A stretch of 64,000 nt of DNA, from the NCBI RefSeq assembly GCF_004027225.2, contig NC_044277.2, forward strand, positions 96,717,552 through 96,781,551, written 5' to 3'. This DNA is from Strigops habroptila. Its lineage: Eukaryota; Chordata; Aves; Psittaciformes; Psittacidae. Both the position numbers and the translations under genes were made by a program. Of this stretch, positions 37,087-48,600 are shown piece by piece; the stretch's first letter is position 1, and the number at the start of each line of letters is the position of its first letter. The notes under the pieces were generated by a model. It was not told the DNA's origin, did no database searches, and saw only the letters and a list, made by a program, of their open reading frames with translations.

Positions 37087-40000
37087 TCAAGTGCTGTTGG
37101 CCTGCTCCTGCTCAAAGAGGGCCATGGCTAAATGTGAGCGGGATGCAAGTCCTTCCAAGTTACTAAGCACGCAGCGGTGGTATAACTCCTCACTAAGCCG
37201 GGGATTGCAGCTCCTCAGTGCATATTTCTGCACTAACCCTGGCTCTACAGCCCTGAATAGGTGCAGACCAGAATAGTGGAGGAAGACATCAAATACCTCC
37301 ATGCTCTCCAGCACCTCATCTCGGTCTAGGATATCAGCTGCTAGCTTGGTACGTGCTGTCATGTAGTCAGAATTATAAAAGCAAGCCTCAGCAAAGGAAT
37401 GCCTGTCAAAATGTCCATCCCTCAGGAAGTCAGTGCTGGAGGAAGCAGTCTGCTCACCACGGTACACCAATGCAGGGTTGAACTCTTGGAAGTGCACTGG
37501 GAAAAAGACCTGCCAATTGCTGATAGTATTCATGCGGCAGCGATTCAGGAACTCCATGTTGATTTCTGTCCAGACACTGGCCAAGAAGAACAGTGTATCC
37601 ACAGGGTGCTTCTTTGAGACTATATCCATGAGTTTCACTTGCGATGGCACCGCAGTTTTAACACTAATCCAGGGGATTTTAACTTCTGCATAGCGTTTCT
37701 CCAGCTCTCCTACCATGGCTTTGACTCCAGCAAAAACATCCACCTGATTGACACGCTGGGCATCATAGGGATGGTAGATAAAAAGCAAAGTCAGCAAGGC
37801 ATTATCATGTGTGTCCAGTGTGTTCATAGCAAACATATCCAGGAAGTTTGCCACAAAATCCAGGTCCTGCACTGTCAAGGGAAGCACCAGTTGCACCCGT
37901 GTGGCCTCTGTCACATATGGCATGGGAATAATTTCCACCTTACTCAAGGGCCGCACCAAGCTTACTCGTTTGGCTAGAACATGACTGTGGCCCTTTTGGG
38001 TCACTGCCTCCAGCAGTAGGTCCAGCATATATTCCATGCCCCGTGTAGGGTCAAAACGCCGATAACCATTCAGCAACTGCCGCTTGCTGAAGCGGAGCAG
38101 AGGCTGGTAGCGACTGTTAAGTTGCTCGAGTGCAGACTCAATGATTTCACTGACATCTGCTTTGCTGGCTCCAGAGAGTTCACACTTGGGGGAGCCATCA
38201 GGACAGGAGAAGAGGTGCTGCTCGGTGAAGTAGTCCCAGCTGATTACCTCAAAACGTGACTTTGGAAGAAAGGGGGCATTAATGCCCACAGGCCAAGTCA
38301 AGCCCACCTCACCTGAAGGGGTCAATGATGTCAGGTTCCTGATCTGCATCTGTGCAAAGAGAGAATGCATACTGATCCCTACCACTCACAAAGAAGTCCA
38401 GTCCACCTCCCACCCACCCAGGCCTGCCTCATCACCTAGAACTGTATCTTGGTAGTATCACACCAGCAGTTTTGGATAACATGGTGTCAGAAGTGCTATT
38501 TCTGAGACGCAGGACTATATCCTTTGTCTGGCTGACAGTCACCTACAACCAGAAGGGATACTCTTCCTTCACTATGTTGAAAGAAAAGGAGACCTGTTTG
38601 GTCAAGGAGTCTGCAGATATCCCTCACCACCTACCTGGAGGTCCTGGATCTCCTGGTAGGCTCTGTCAAGCTGGATCCTGCTGAAGTGCTTGTGCAGCCG
38701 GTACATCAAGGTCACGTCAGAAACAGGGTGCACAGCAAGAGCTGCTTGGAACTCCTCTTCTTCCTCCTTCTCTGGCTCAGTATTTTTGGCCAGTTCATAG
38801 GTGTGATAATTCTGGCCCTGAAGTGGACAAGAGCCAGAAAAGACTGGCATGGAACTCAAGTTCACAGAGAAGCATTCTCTCATCCCATACATGCATTTGC
38901 CCCTCTTTCCATGCTGACTGCAGCACCCAGAGACATAAATGTCAGAGTTGTCTTCTCCCCTCACCCCCCATACTACATGCTCACTTGCTTCTTGGTACCA
39001 ATTGCCCCTTATCCAACCTCCAAAAAACCTGGGGATTAGCATTTGCTAGGAGGCTGAAAATTAATGTACGCGTTCTCTCTCCCACAACATCTCAGCTTTG
39101 ATTATGGGTCTCTCTCCAGTGCTGCCATACAACACAGCCCTTTCTTCCTCCAACTCACATTAGAGGCTTACAGAAAGGTCCCTTTGCTATGCAGGAGGGA
39201 ACTAGTAACAGTATGGGTTCTGTCAGGCTTAGCTAACACAATGCCCCAAGAAGGGAAGTAGTACCTGGAGCTGGGAAACACACGTGATGCCAAGGAAGTC
39301 GATGATGCACCGTCCCAGCCACTCATCTGGCCGCACACTAAGGATCTCATTGCGACAGCTGTCCAGGTGTGGATGGAGCTTAAGCAGCAGGCTGCGGGAG
39401 ATCAGGTAGCCAAAGCCACCATGACAATAGCGGGCCTGCTCATCCCCCCCGATAAACTCCTCTGCTCGTCCCAGATAGACATCTTGGTTAATACTTAGGT
39501 GTGTCACCATAGCCTTGACCTGTTCGGCCTGGGCATAGGTGTCATCCTGCATGATGTAGAACCAGTCATAGTCAGAACCAAAATGCTGATGGATATAGTT
39601 CATGGTCTCATACATGAGCCAAATGGGACGCTCATCCCCATGGGCTACCAGCACCATGCCATGAGGCACCTTGGCACTGCGCAACCCTGTGAAGTACAGC
39701 AGGCGTGAGAAGTGATGGGCAACTGTCTTGTTCACTGCCACTGCCAACGTATTCAGGGTAGCCTTGGAGGTCAGCACAGCCACAAAGAGTCTTTCATGGA
39801 ATCCCAATTCTGTCTGGATGTAACGAGTTCTGTAATGGAAGGAAACACCTACATGGCAAACAGCTGCATGGCAAAAATCAAAGACTTAAAGAATCAGAGA
39901 ATGGTTTGGGTTGGAAAGGACCTTAAGATCATCTAGTTCCAATCTAGCAGGAGGCACATCTCCCACTAGACCAGGTTGCCCCAAGCCCCGTCCAACCTGG

Positions 40001-41523
40001 CCTTGAACACTTCCAGGGATGGAGCATTCACAACTTCCTTGGACATGCTGTTTCGATGCCTCACCACTCTCACAGTAAATAATTTCTTCCTTATATCCAA
40101 CCTAAAACTCCCCTGCTTCAGTTTGAACCCATCACTCCTTGTGCTATCACTGTACTCCCTGATGAAGAGTCTGTCTCTGGCATCCTTGTAGGCCCCCTTC
40201 ACATACTCGAAGGCTGCTATGAGCTCTCCACGCAGCCTTCTCTTCTCCAGGCTGAAGAGCCCCAACTTTCTCAGCCTGTCTTCATACGGGAGGTGCTCCA
40301 GCCCTCTTGTCATCCTCGTGGCCCTCCTCTGGACTGTTCCAACAGTTCCGTGTCCTTCTTACGTTGAGGATACTAGAAGTGCATATCATACTCCAAGTGA
40401 GGTCTCACAAGAGCAGAGCAGAGGGTCAGGATCACCTCCTTTGACCTACTGGTCATGCTTCTTTTGATGTGGCCCTGGATACGGTTGACTTTCTGGGCTG
40501 CGAGCGCACACTGAAGCCGGCTCATGGTGAGCTTATCACTGACCAACACCCCCAAGACCTTCTCCGCAGGGCTGCTCTGAATCTCTTCTCCACCCAACTG
40601 TAGCTGTGCCTGGGATTGCCCTGACTCAGGTGCAGGACCTTGCTCTTTGTTTGTTGAATCTCATGATGTTTGCATAACTTAGGATAAGTCTTTATCTGCT
40701 GGAGTCTATCAGTGGTGAAACAGTTAAGCCTAGAAGTAGAGCTTTAAGAGATGACTCACTAGTAAAAATCATATTTTGTAAAAACACTTGCTTCCTTCAA
40801 GGAAACTACATTCGCACATCATTTATCCAAGCTAGGAAACTGCTAGTGTAATTAAAACAAACTAAAAAAAAAGAAAAGTACAGAGCTAACCACTTGCAAG
40901 TTACATATTATTAATAGCTCAACATTCTCCTAATTGACTGGTTTAAAAAGTTTTGGAGAATAATTTAATATGCTCTATTAGATATAAGCAATAAAAGAAA
41001 AAATATTCTCAATCTTCTTGGGTGTTTTGTTCCTGTATTTTAATAGCTTCTATAAACACTTCTCTTGCACCCCTCAGGAAACCATCTCAACCGTTGCCTT
41101 GTTGCATGAAGCTGTTACTACATAAGATACTCAAATAGCATATCCCACCTTGAACGTGTTAAGTCACTGGAAGGTTTAGAACCCTCAATACCACCCATAT
41201 GTGATTATTCTCTTTGCAGGAAAGCCTGGCCAAAAGAACAGATTTTACCTGAGCACTTTTTTATAAGGCTTGTTGGGGTCTCTGTAGTACGGAACAATCC
41301 TAGGCCTGAAGTCCTCATGGCCCGGGCCCAGCCTTCCATCTGCTGCTTCCGGACGGACTCCGCCGGCGAGGGGCCCGGGGCGGCCGATCCCCCCCAGGCA
41401 CTGGTCCTCACCACCGCTCTGGCTCCAGGAAGCGCGCAGCAGGCTCAGGCTGCAGCCGAGGGAGAGGCCCAGGACGAGCGGCAGCACGGGCCGCAGCGCG
41501 GCCAGCAGCGCAGCCAGGCGCAT
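37087..41523 (-). CDS. CHPF2: chondroitin polymerizing factor 2, four coding exons, 761 aa
   Basis: Coding exons, in transcription order, are 41523-41249, 39829-39265, 38817-38635 and 38349-37087. All have GT/AG borders and joined phases, and they give 761 aa, close to the human protein (772 aa as I recall). The start [12 protein letters not shown] and the end [11 protein letters not shown] are diagnostic. A membrane anchor (about residues 9-30) makes it a type II Golgi protein. The first glycosyltransferase-like domain carries QDDT (residues 186-189); the large last exon holds the second domain. There, [10 protein letters not shown] stands where active chondroitin synthases have a DxD-type metal-binding motif, in line with the family's role as a partner that lets chondroitin synthases polymerize GlcA-GalNAc chains. 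N-glycosylation sequons are visible at NKT (125-127) and NLT (346-348). The paralogue CHPF is less likely because the head-to-head neighbour is ABCF2, as in mammals. A CR1 fragment sits in intron 1. Confidence 0.96.
39888..40670 (-). mobile_element. CR1 LINE, 3' half, in CHPF2 intron 1
   Basis: Same strand as CHPF2. The CR1 tail is at about 39888-39910 ('aagaatcagagaatggtttgggttgg' on the plus strand). Upstream on the minus strand are well-preserved late-ORF2 pieces: [20 protein letters not shown] and [18 protein letters not shown] (within 39966-40313), and [20 protein letters not shown] with ALVRPHLEY (40373-40597). Reading frames are broken between them. It is one of the better preserved copies here. 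Confidence 0.94.
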
Positions 41524-42660
41524 GGCGGCGAGGCGGTGTCCAGCCGCGGGGTGGTCCGAGCGACGGCGGCCGCAGTCCCGCTACGGCCGGGGCGGGCTCA
41601 CGGGGCCGCTCCAGCGCTCTGGAAGCGGGCGGCCGCACGACATCTCCGGCGCGGGACGTTCGGGCGGCGCGGGTCAGCGGCGCCGGGGCTCCCTCACCCG
41701 CAGGCCGGCGGCAGCCGGTGTGTCCGTGCCGGGAGCGCGGGGGGAAGCAGCGGGTCCCGCCCGGCCGCGCTCCAACCGCTGCCACCTCAGCCGCCTCATC
41801 GCGACCCGCGCGCGCTTCCGCTTCCCCTTTACGCTCTCCGTAGTGCCCTCGCCTCTATGGTACCGCGAGACCACTCCCCGCGTGATGACGTCAGCCGCCG
41901 GCAGGCGCGGGGTGTGCCGGGGGCGGGCCCAGGGGCGGTGCACGTCGGGAGGTGCAGTGCGCGGGAGCCGCCGGCGCGCCGCGTTCTTGCTCGGCGGACA
42001 GAGCGAGCGCGGACTCCGCTTCCCAGAGCAGCCGCGGTGCTCCCGGCTTGGGTGACACTTCGCGCTCCGATTGGCCGCTGTTCCGGGGGTGGGCGGGGCG
42101 TGCGCACGCGGTAGCAGCTGTCCCGTTGCGACAGAAGGAAAGCGCGGACCAGCCGGTGCGGGCCGGGCCTCGCGGCGCGGCGGTTGGGGTCCGGGGGGTG
42201 GGAAGGAGGAGTGGGCCGGGCCGGGCCGGGCGGGCTGGGTTGGGCGGCGCGGCGCGGCGCGGCGAGGGCAGCGCAGCGGCCGGGCCGGCAGACAGCGGCC
42301 GGGCCCGGCGGCGCCGCGTGCTCCGAGCCGGGGCGGGGAACGGGGGCGGGGCGACCCGGTGCGGGCCGGCGCGGCCTAACGGCGGCTGTCGCACCTCCGC
42401 CGCAGCCCCTCCGCCGCGCCATGCCCTCGGACCTGGCCAAGAAGAAGGCGGCCAAGAAGAAGGAGGCGGCCAAGGCCCGGCAGCGGCCGCGCCGCGCCCC
42501 AGAGGAGAACGGCGATGCCGGGACGGAGCCGCAGGAGGTCCGGCCCCCGGAGGCCAACGGAACGTCGCTGCCAGGTGAGAGGCGGCCCCGCCGTAACGGC
42601 AGCCCCACTGCTCCGGGTGCGCCCCATGGGAACCCCGACACTGCCCCCGCCGCCGGTGGG
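41240..42660. promoter_or_regulatory. CpG island / bidirectional promoter of CHPF2 and ABCF2
   Basis: A CpG-dense block covers the first exons of both genes. The two ATGs point away from each other, 898 bp apart (41523 and 42421), and the sequence between is GC-rich with many CpGs and GC-box-like GGGCGG elements (for example about 42092-42098). An ATTGG (inverted CCAAT) lies at about 42069-42073. No TATA box is evident, as usual for housekeeping divergent promoters. A GGCGC/GGGCC simple repeat run is present at about 42215-42270. I cannot see which elements serve which gene. Confidence 0.85.
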
Positions 42661-45600
42661 GTCAGCCCGGCAGCCGCGGGCGTTCTGGTGCCGGGAGCGT
42701 CCCGGCGGACGCATGCGGTTGTGCCCAGGGCTCAGTGAACTGGGGTATCGGCTCCTTTCCATACGAAGTACCCCACGGGCGCGGGCTGCTGCCTGTGCTG
42801 GGGCAGCGGCGGCGTCCGCTGTTGGGGCCGCGCTCTCCTTGAGCCGGCGGGACACCTCCGGCAGTTGGTGGTGGCTCTCCATGAACTGCGCAGTGAAGGG
42901 TTCCCCAGGCCCTTGCTTGAGGCTTGCAGGGTAGAGGATGTCGATGATGTCTCTTCCCTCTCAAGGAGACACTGTCCTGATCTCTCGTACTTGATGCCCA
43001 GACCTGTTTGGCTTTGGTTTTGTGGGGTTTGTAGTTTAGTTTGGAGGGTTGTGGTTTGTTGGGGTTTTTTTTGGGGAGGGGGGAGTGTTTGGCTTTGATG
43101 CTTTTTTTTTTCGTTGTTGTTGTTTTTTTTCCTGTGGCAGGAACCATTGTAGTGTCTGAATTTTCACTGTTCTTAGTGATACTGCTGTGACCCTCTATTC
43201 ATCTTTCTCTGGGACACACCTGGTTTGCAGAAACTAAGAGCCTGGCTACCTTAATGAAAAGGCCTTTGTCAACAAAGAGATGCTGACCTCCGTAAAGGAA
43301 ACAGCCAAGGGAAAGCTTACAGAGAGAGCTTATTTTCTGGCCGTACTTAGTCCACGCGGTAACCAGCAGGCCATTGGACACACGGGTTTTTCTCGGGCTC
43401 AGCTCACGGTGCGTTGTTTCGGGAGGCATGGCATGCGACACAGACCCAGGGCACTCCCGAGGGCTCCTTTCCTTGCCGAGCGCCCCCCTGGTCCCCAGGC
43501 AGACTCCAGAGCATTGGTACTGGCGATCCCGAATCAAGGGCTAGACCCAGCCGATGCCTGGCACGACTCCGGCCCGATCCCGGCGCCGCCGGCTGCGGGC
43601 GGGGACTCGGGCCCGCCCGGACCGAGCCGGCCAATACCGGCGGTTGCCGCGGCTCATCTGCATACCGCTTTCCTATTGGTGGGGCTGGGGAGCAGCGGCC
43701 GGGCTCTCCCGTCCCCCTCCCGGCCGCTGCTCCGGACAGGGCCGCCCCGGTGAAGGGAGACGGCCGGCGGCACCGGTCAGGGCAGGCGGGACAAGAGCTG
43801 GTGGGTCAGGCTGCTGAAGAGCAGAGGTTGGCAGTCAAGGATTGTGGTGTGCTCATCTGGTTTGCTTCTTTATGTAAGTGGTCTGCCTGCATTGCCCGTG
43901 CTTTCAGAGGGTCCTGTATCAGTGTGGCTGACGGTTCTGCTCCTTGGTTAAGGCACTTGATAATAGTGATTTTGCTGAGTGAGTGGTTCTGCCAGGAGTG
44001 CTGGATGCTAACAGCCAAAGTGCTCTTCTTCACTGGCCTCAACACAAACTATCTGGACCCCAGGTCTCATCTCTGGGCAGCTGGAGTATTGCTGAGATCC
44101 TCAGTGCCCTTTTCTTCTTCAAATGGCAGTGTCTCACCAAGGCATGAAAATTGGTCTGTAACTCAGGGCAGCAACTGAAGGAAAGGAAAGATTTGTATAC
44201 TGTAGGAGGAAAGGAAGATGGGGGCATGCATATGGACATTCTAGCTTCTAAAAAAAATTGGTAGGACATGTTCCAATGCTGCTGCTTTTTTCATCCTCTC
44301 AGCTTTCCCTTCATTTATTTCCTAGCCAAGTTTTCTTTTGGCCAGCCCTTTCCTTAAGCTTGCAAAGCAATACTTAGTAAGTTCTTCTCCCACCCCAGTC
44401 CTTCCAGCAGTGGGGGTTAGTCCCAGCATATTTGGATAACATGCTGGCTGTTCTGGCTGCTCACTTAGTTCTATTGGTCATATTTTATTTAGAGAGCAGG
44501 TGGAAGTTCCTGATATACCATCTATATCCGTCTGCTAAGCTGAAAAACTGTAATTACATCTGAACCTCCTCAACATTTCTGTAGAAATGGGGGCATGAGA
44601 ATTCTTTTTGTGATCCTGGGCCTATTGGCTTCCCTTGTGTTGGTAAATCGGTAACACTTCAGGTCTGTCTCTGCATATAGAGGTGGATGCTCTTACAAAG
44701 GAACTGGAGGACTTTGAATTAAAGAAAGCCGCTGCCCGTGCCGTGACAGGAGTGCTGGCCTCCCATCCCAACAGTACTGATGTGCACATCATTAACCTCT
44801 CGCTGACCTTCCATGGCCAGGAGCTGCTCAGCGATACAAAACTCGAGCTGAACTCCGGGAGGCGCTACGGCCTCATTGGACTCAATGGGATTGGTAAGCT
44901 GTGGGGCACAGTGCCATGGGCTTTTTGGAGCTTGGGGAAGATGCCATACTGCTGAGAAGCTCGTTATAAATGCTGGAAACCAGAAAGCAGGTAGTTAGGC
45001 AGTCATGGCTGGGACACAGCAGTTTCCATTCTCCCATCTCCCCACCCAGGAAGAGGAATTGCTAGGATGCTGGTGGAAGTATGAGGTTGCATTCTGGCTT
45101 TGGACTGTGTATTTGAACTTGTTTCTGTGGAGAGTTGGGTGAGATGTCTGGGCTTTGTGAATCTGTCTGATTCCTGTGTGCAGGATTTGTTTGGCAGTGT
45201 CAGTAAACCCAATGCTGATGCTATTGGTCAAAGAACTTGCACAGTATGAGTGTGTGGTTTGGCCTTAATGGGAAAACAACTGTACTATGCCCTGAAGAAG
45301 GCAGTGCTCTGCATGGAGAGATGGAGAATATGGGAGTAATTGAAGAAGAGCTAGTAAGAGTGACCAGCTGGTTTAACTTTCAGAAAAGCCCTTAGGCTCT
45401 CCAGTGATGAGTACATTACTTTCCTTTGTGTTAGAAGTCTTTAGATTCTGGGGTCCTGCTAAAAGATGTCAGACCTAGCTAGACAGCAGGGAAAATACAG
45501 CAGAGATAAAGTTCCTTAAATCCAGGCAAGGGCTGAACTGCAGTGGTTTCCAAAGAGCTTCTTCATGTCTCAGTCCTGTCCTTGGGGTGGTGAGCCTTTG

Positions 45601-48600
45601 CTGGGAGGGCAGCCATGACAGGCTGTAAACAGTGAGGCAGTAAGCTCTGCTGTGTCTCCAGTTCTTCTGGCCTCTTGGGCAAGAAATTCCCAAGAGTTTT
45701 TTGGAGTTGGAAAGGGAGGCAATCAAGGGGGTCTGACTGCACCTCGTTTGTTTCTCTGTGACATTGTAACTCAATGAATCGAACAATTAATTTTGGAGTG
45801 TCTGTTTGCACACAGGGAAATCCATGCTTTTGTCAGCTATTGGGAAACGAGAAGTGCCCATCCCAGAGCATATTGACATCTATCACCTGACCCGAGAGAT
45901 GCCTCCCAGTGACAAGACCCCTTTACAGTGTGTGATGGAGGTGGATACAGAGAGGGCCATGTTAGAACGAGAAGCAGAACGTCTAGCTCATGAAGATGGT
46001 AAAGCTTCTTTGAGTCCTAAGGGACATTTCCTCCATTTCCCTCCCCAGGGAAGAAAATGTTTTATTTGGGATCCTTTACAGAGTTTTTACATGTTACAGT
46101 ACCTGTTTCCCCCAGCTGCCCTGTACTAGTTGAAAAGTTCTGTAAGATTACACTTATTTGGATGAAATTATTCTATGCAGGTTCTTAAGAAGTGTCTCAG
46201 GCTTGGGAATGGAGGGGGCTGAATAGTAGTAAGGCAGATGGACTATGAGCTTTCCTACATGTATAGAGATGCAGCTGAGAGCCCTTTATTGGTAGAAGTG
46301 CTGACAGTCAGGCTCTCTTTCAGCGGAGTGTGAGAAACTCTTGGAGTTATATGAACGTCTGGAGGAGCTGGATGCTGACAAGGCAGAAGCACGAGCCTCA
46401 CGTATCCTTCACGGTTTGGGGTTCACCCCAGCCATGCAGAGGAAGAAGCTGAAGGACTTCAGTGGTGGCTGGCGAATGAGGGTGGCTCTTGCTAGGTGAG
46501 TGTTATACTGCCTGCTGCCTCCTGGGAGATTGCCTGCCTGCTCCTGGCTCTGTAGAGCCATATACACAGTTCTCAGAACTTGGAGCTGAGAGGCTTTGGG
46601 TTACCTGCATTTACCCTACACACATCTGCCCTCTCTTTTCAGAGCCCTCTTCATTCGGCCTTTCATGCTGCTGCTAGATGAGCCCACAAACCACCTTGAC
46701 CTGGATGCCTGTGTGTGGTTGGAGGAAGAGCTGAAAACGTAAGCATGGAGGAGTTTGCTGCTTCGTGTCGTGCTTTTCAGCTGGAACATCTTGTCCACAC
46801 ATGAGCAAGCGCTACAGGAATAACTGTCTATAGTTCTCGTGGCTATGTAATTAACTCTATTGCAATACCAGAGACACCTTTTTATGCTTGTTGCTACATT
46901 TATCTATGGAAGGGTTCTTGATACAGATTTTACAGATTTGGAGCAGAGCCAGTCATAGTGTGCCTGATAGATGATAATCTGTACCAAGGTGAAAATAAAC
47001 AGCAGAGGTTTTGTGTGTGATGCCAGTGGGATCAGTTGCATCAGTAGCAGTAGTCATCTACCACATGGGCGGCCAGCTCTTGTCTCTTTGTGAACATGGG
47101 CAAGGACTGTCTTATGGTGAGGAGTGTTTTAACACAATGAAAGATGTTTGTAGTATTTGCAAACTGCAGCTGGTTGTAGCTGCTTTACTCCAAATTTCCC
47201 AGAGCATCTCCAAAGCTGTTATCATTTTATTCTAAATCCAGTTGTAGGCAAGAGAGATCTGGTGATTGTAAATCCTTTGTCGCCATCAGGACCAACAAGC
47301 AAGAATTATTTTCCTACCTTAGTCTAAAATTAATAATTTATGTGGTGCCATAGGTTCAAGCGGATCCTTGTGCTGATATCCCATTCCCAGGACTTCTTGA
47401 ATGGTGTCTGCACCAACATAATCCACATGCACAACCGCAAACTGAAGTACTACACGGTGAGTAAACAGTTCTCTGTGCAACTGGAAAAAACAGAGGAGCT
47501 GTTTTCTGGACGTGTCTTGTGTTCTATGGTCTCCTTCTAGGGAAACTATGATCAGTATGTAAAGACGCGCTTGGAACTAGAAGAAAATCAAATGAAGCGA
47601 TTCCACTGGGAGCAAGATCAGATTGCCCATATGAAGGTATCTGCCTAGCTGCATGAACATCTTTCTAACCATGCAGGTGGGCATCCCTGCACCTCCTCAA
47701 CCTTGTTATTGTGGCTTTCAGCTAATTCCATGTTTTGTTGCAGAATTACATTGCACGATTTGGTCATGGTAGTGCGAAGTTGGCCAGGCAAGCTCAGAGC
47801 AAAGAGAAGACCCTTCAAAAAATGATGGCTGCTGGCTTGACAGAAAGAGTTGTGAATGATAAGGTAGGATCAGACATGGAATTGCATCTGGAGATCAGTA
47901 TTGGAAACATGGGCTAGATAAGCCCATAGATCTTTAGGTGAGTCCAAGTTGGATGTGGCTTCGAGCAACCTGGTCTAGTGGAAGGTGTCCCTGCCCGTGG
48001 CAGAGGAGTTGGAACTAGATGAACATTAAGGTCCCTTCCAGCCCAAACCATTCTATGATTCTATGAGACCGGGAATGGCTGGCATAACTGGGAGCAAGAG
48101 TGATATACCCTTCCCGATGCCAAGGATGACTGTACTGAAGATAGTGTAATGCTGAAGAGGAGGAGTAATTTTCTAGGGGAGAGAAGGGGATTTGTCATAT
48201 CAATAAAGCTATTTTGCAGACATAGAAATCAGAAATGAATGTCTGAGGGTTGGAGAAGATGGGGGAGGATGCTCAGAGCAACTCCTACTTGTTTGAAGAG
48301 AACAAGCCCACATTTGCTTCAAGTGGAAAAAAACAGGGACTCCTATCCAGTAGGTGAGCTTGAAGCAACTAATCAGAATAAATCTGGGTTGCTAGAGGGG
48401 CTCATAAAAAGTCACAGTCTGGTGCCTTGGTCTACAGGTGATATTTGTAGTGAGGCATAGTTCTACCAGAATAACTGGGTTGTCTTGTGCTCCAGGGTCT
48501 CTAACAAGTGGATTTTCTGTGTTAACAGACTTTGTCATTCTATTTCCCGTCCTGTGGGAAAATCCCTCCTCCTGTCATCATGGTGCAGAATGTCAGCTTC

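Noticed and set aside
38686-39039. Plus-strand open frame opposite CHPF2 exon 3
   Set aside because: Antisense shadow of a real exon and intron; the minus strand carries the conserved CHPF2 sequence.
41317-42738. Long open frames (up to about 270 codons) around the CHPF2/ABCF2 promoter
   Set aside because: Shadows of a GC-rich promoter and of the true first exons; no frame shows domain similarity.
42421-42738. Continuation of the ABCF2 first-exon frame beyond 42574
   Set aside because: A GTGAGA donor at 42575 and a phase match to 44681 show that the exon stops there; the rest is intron.
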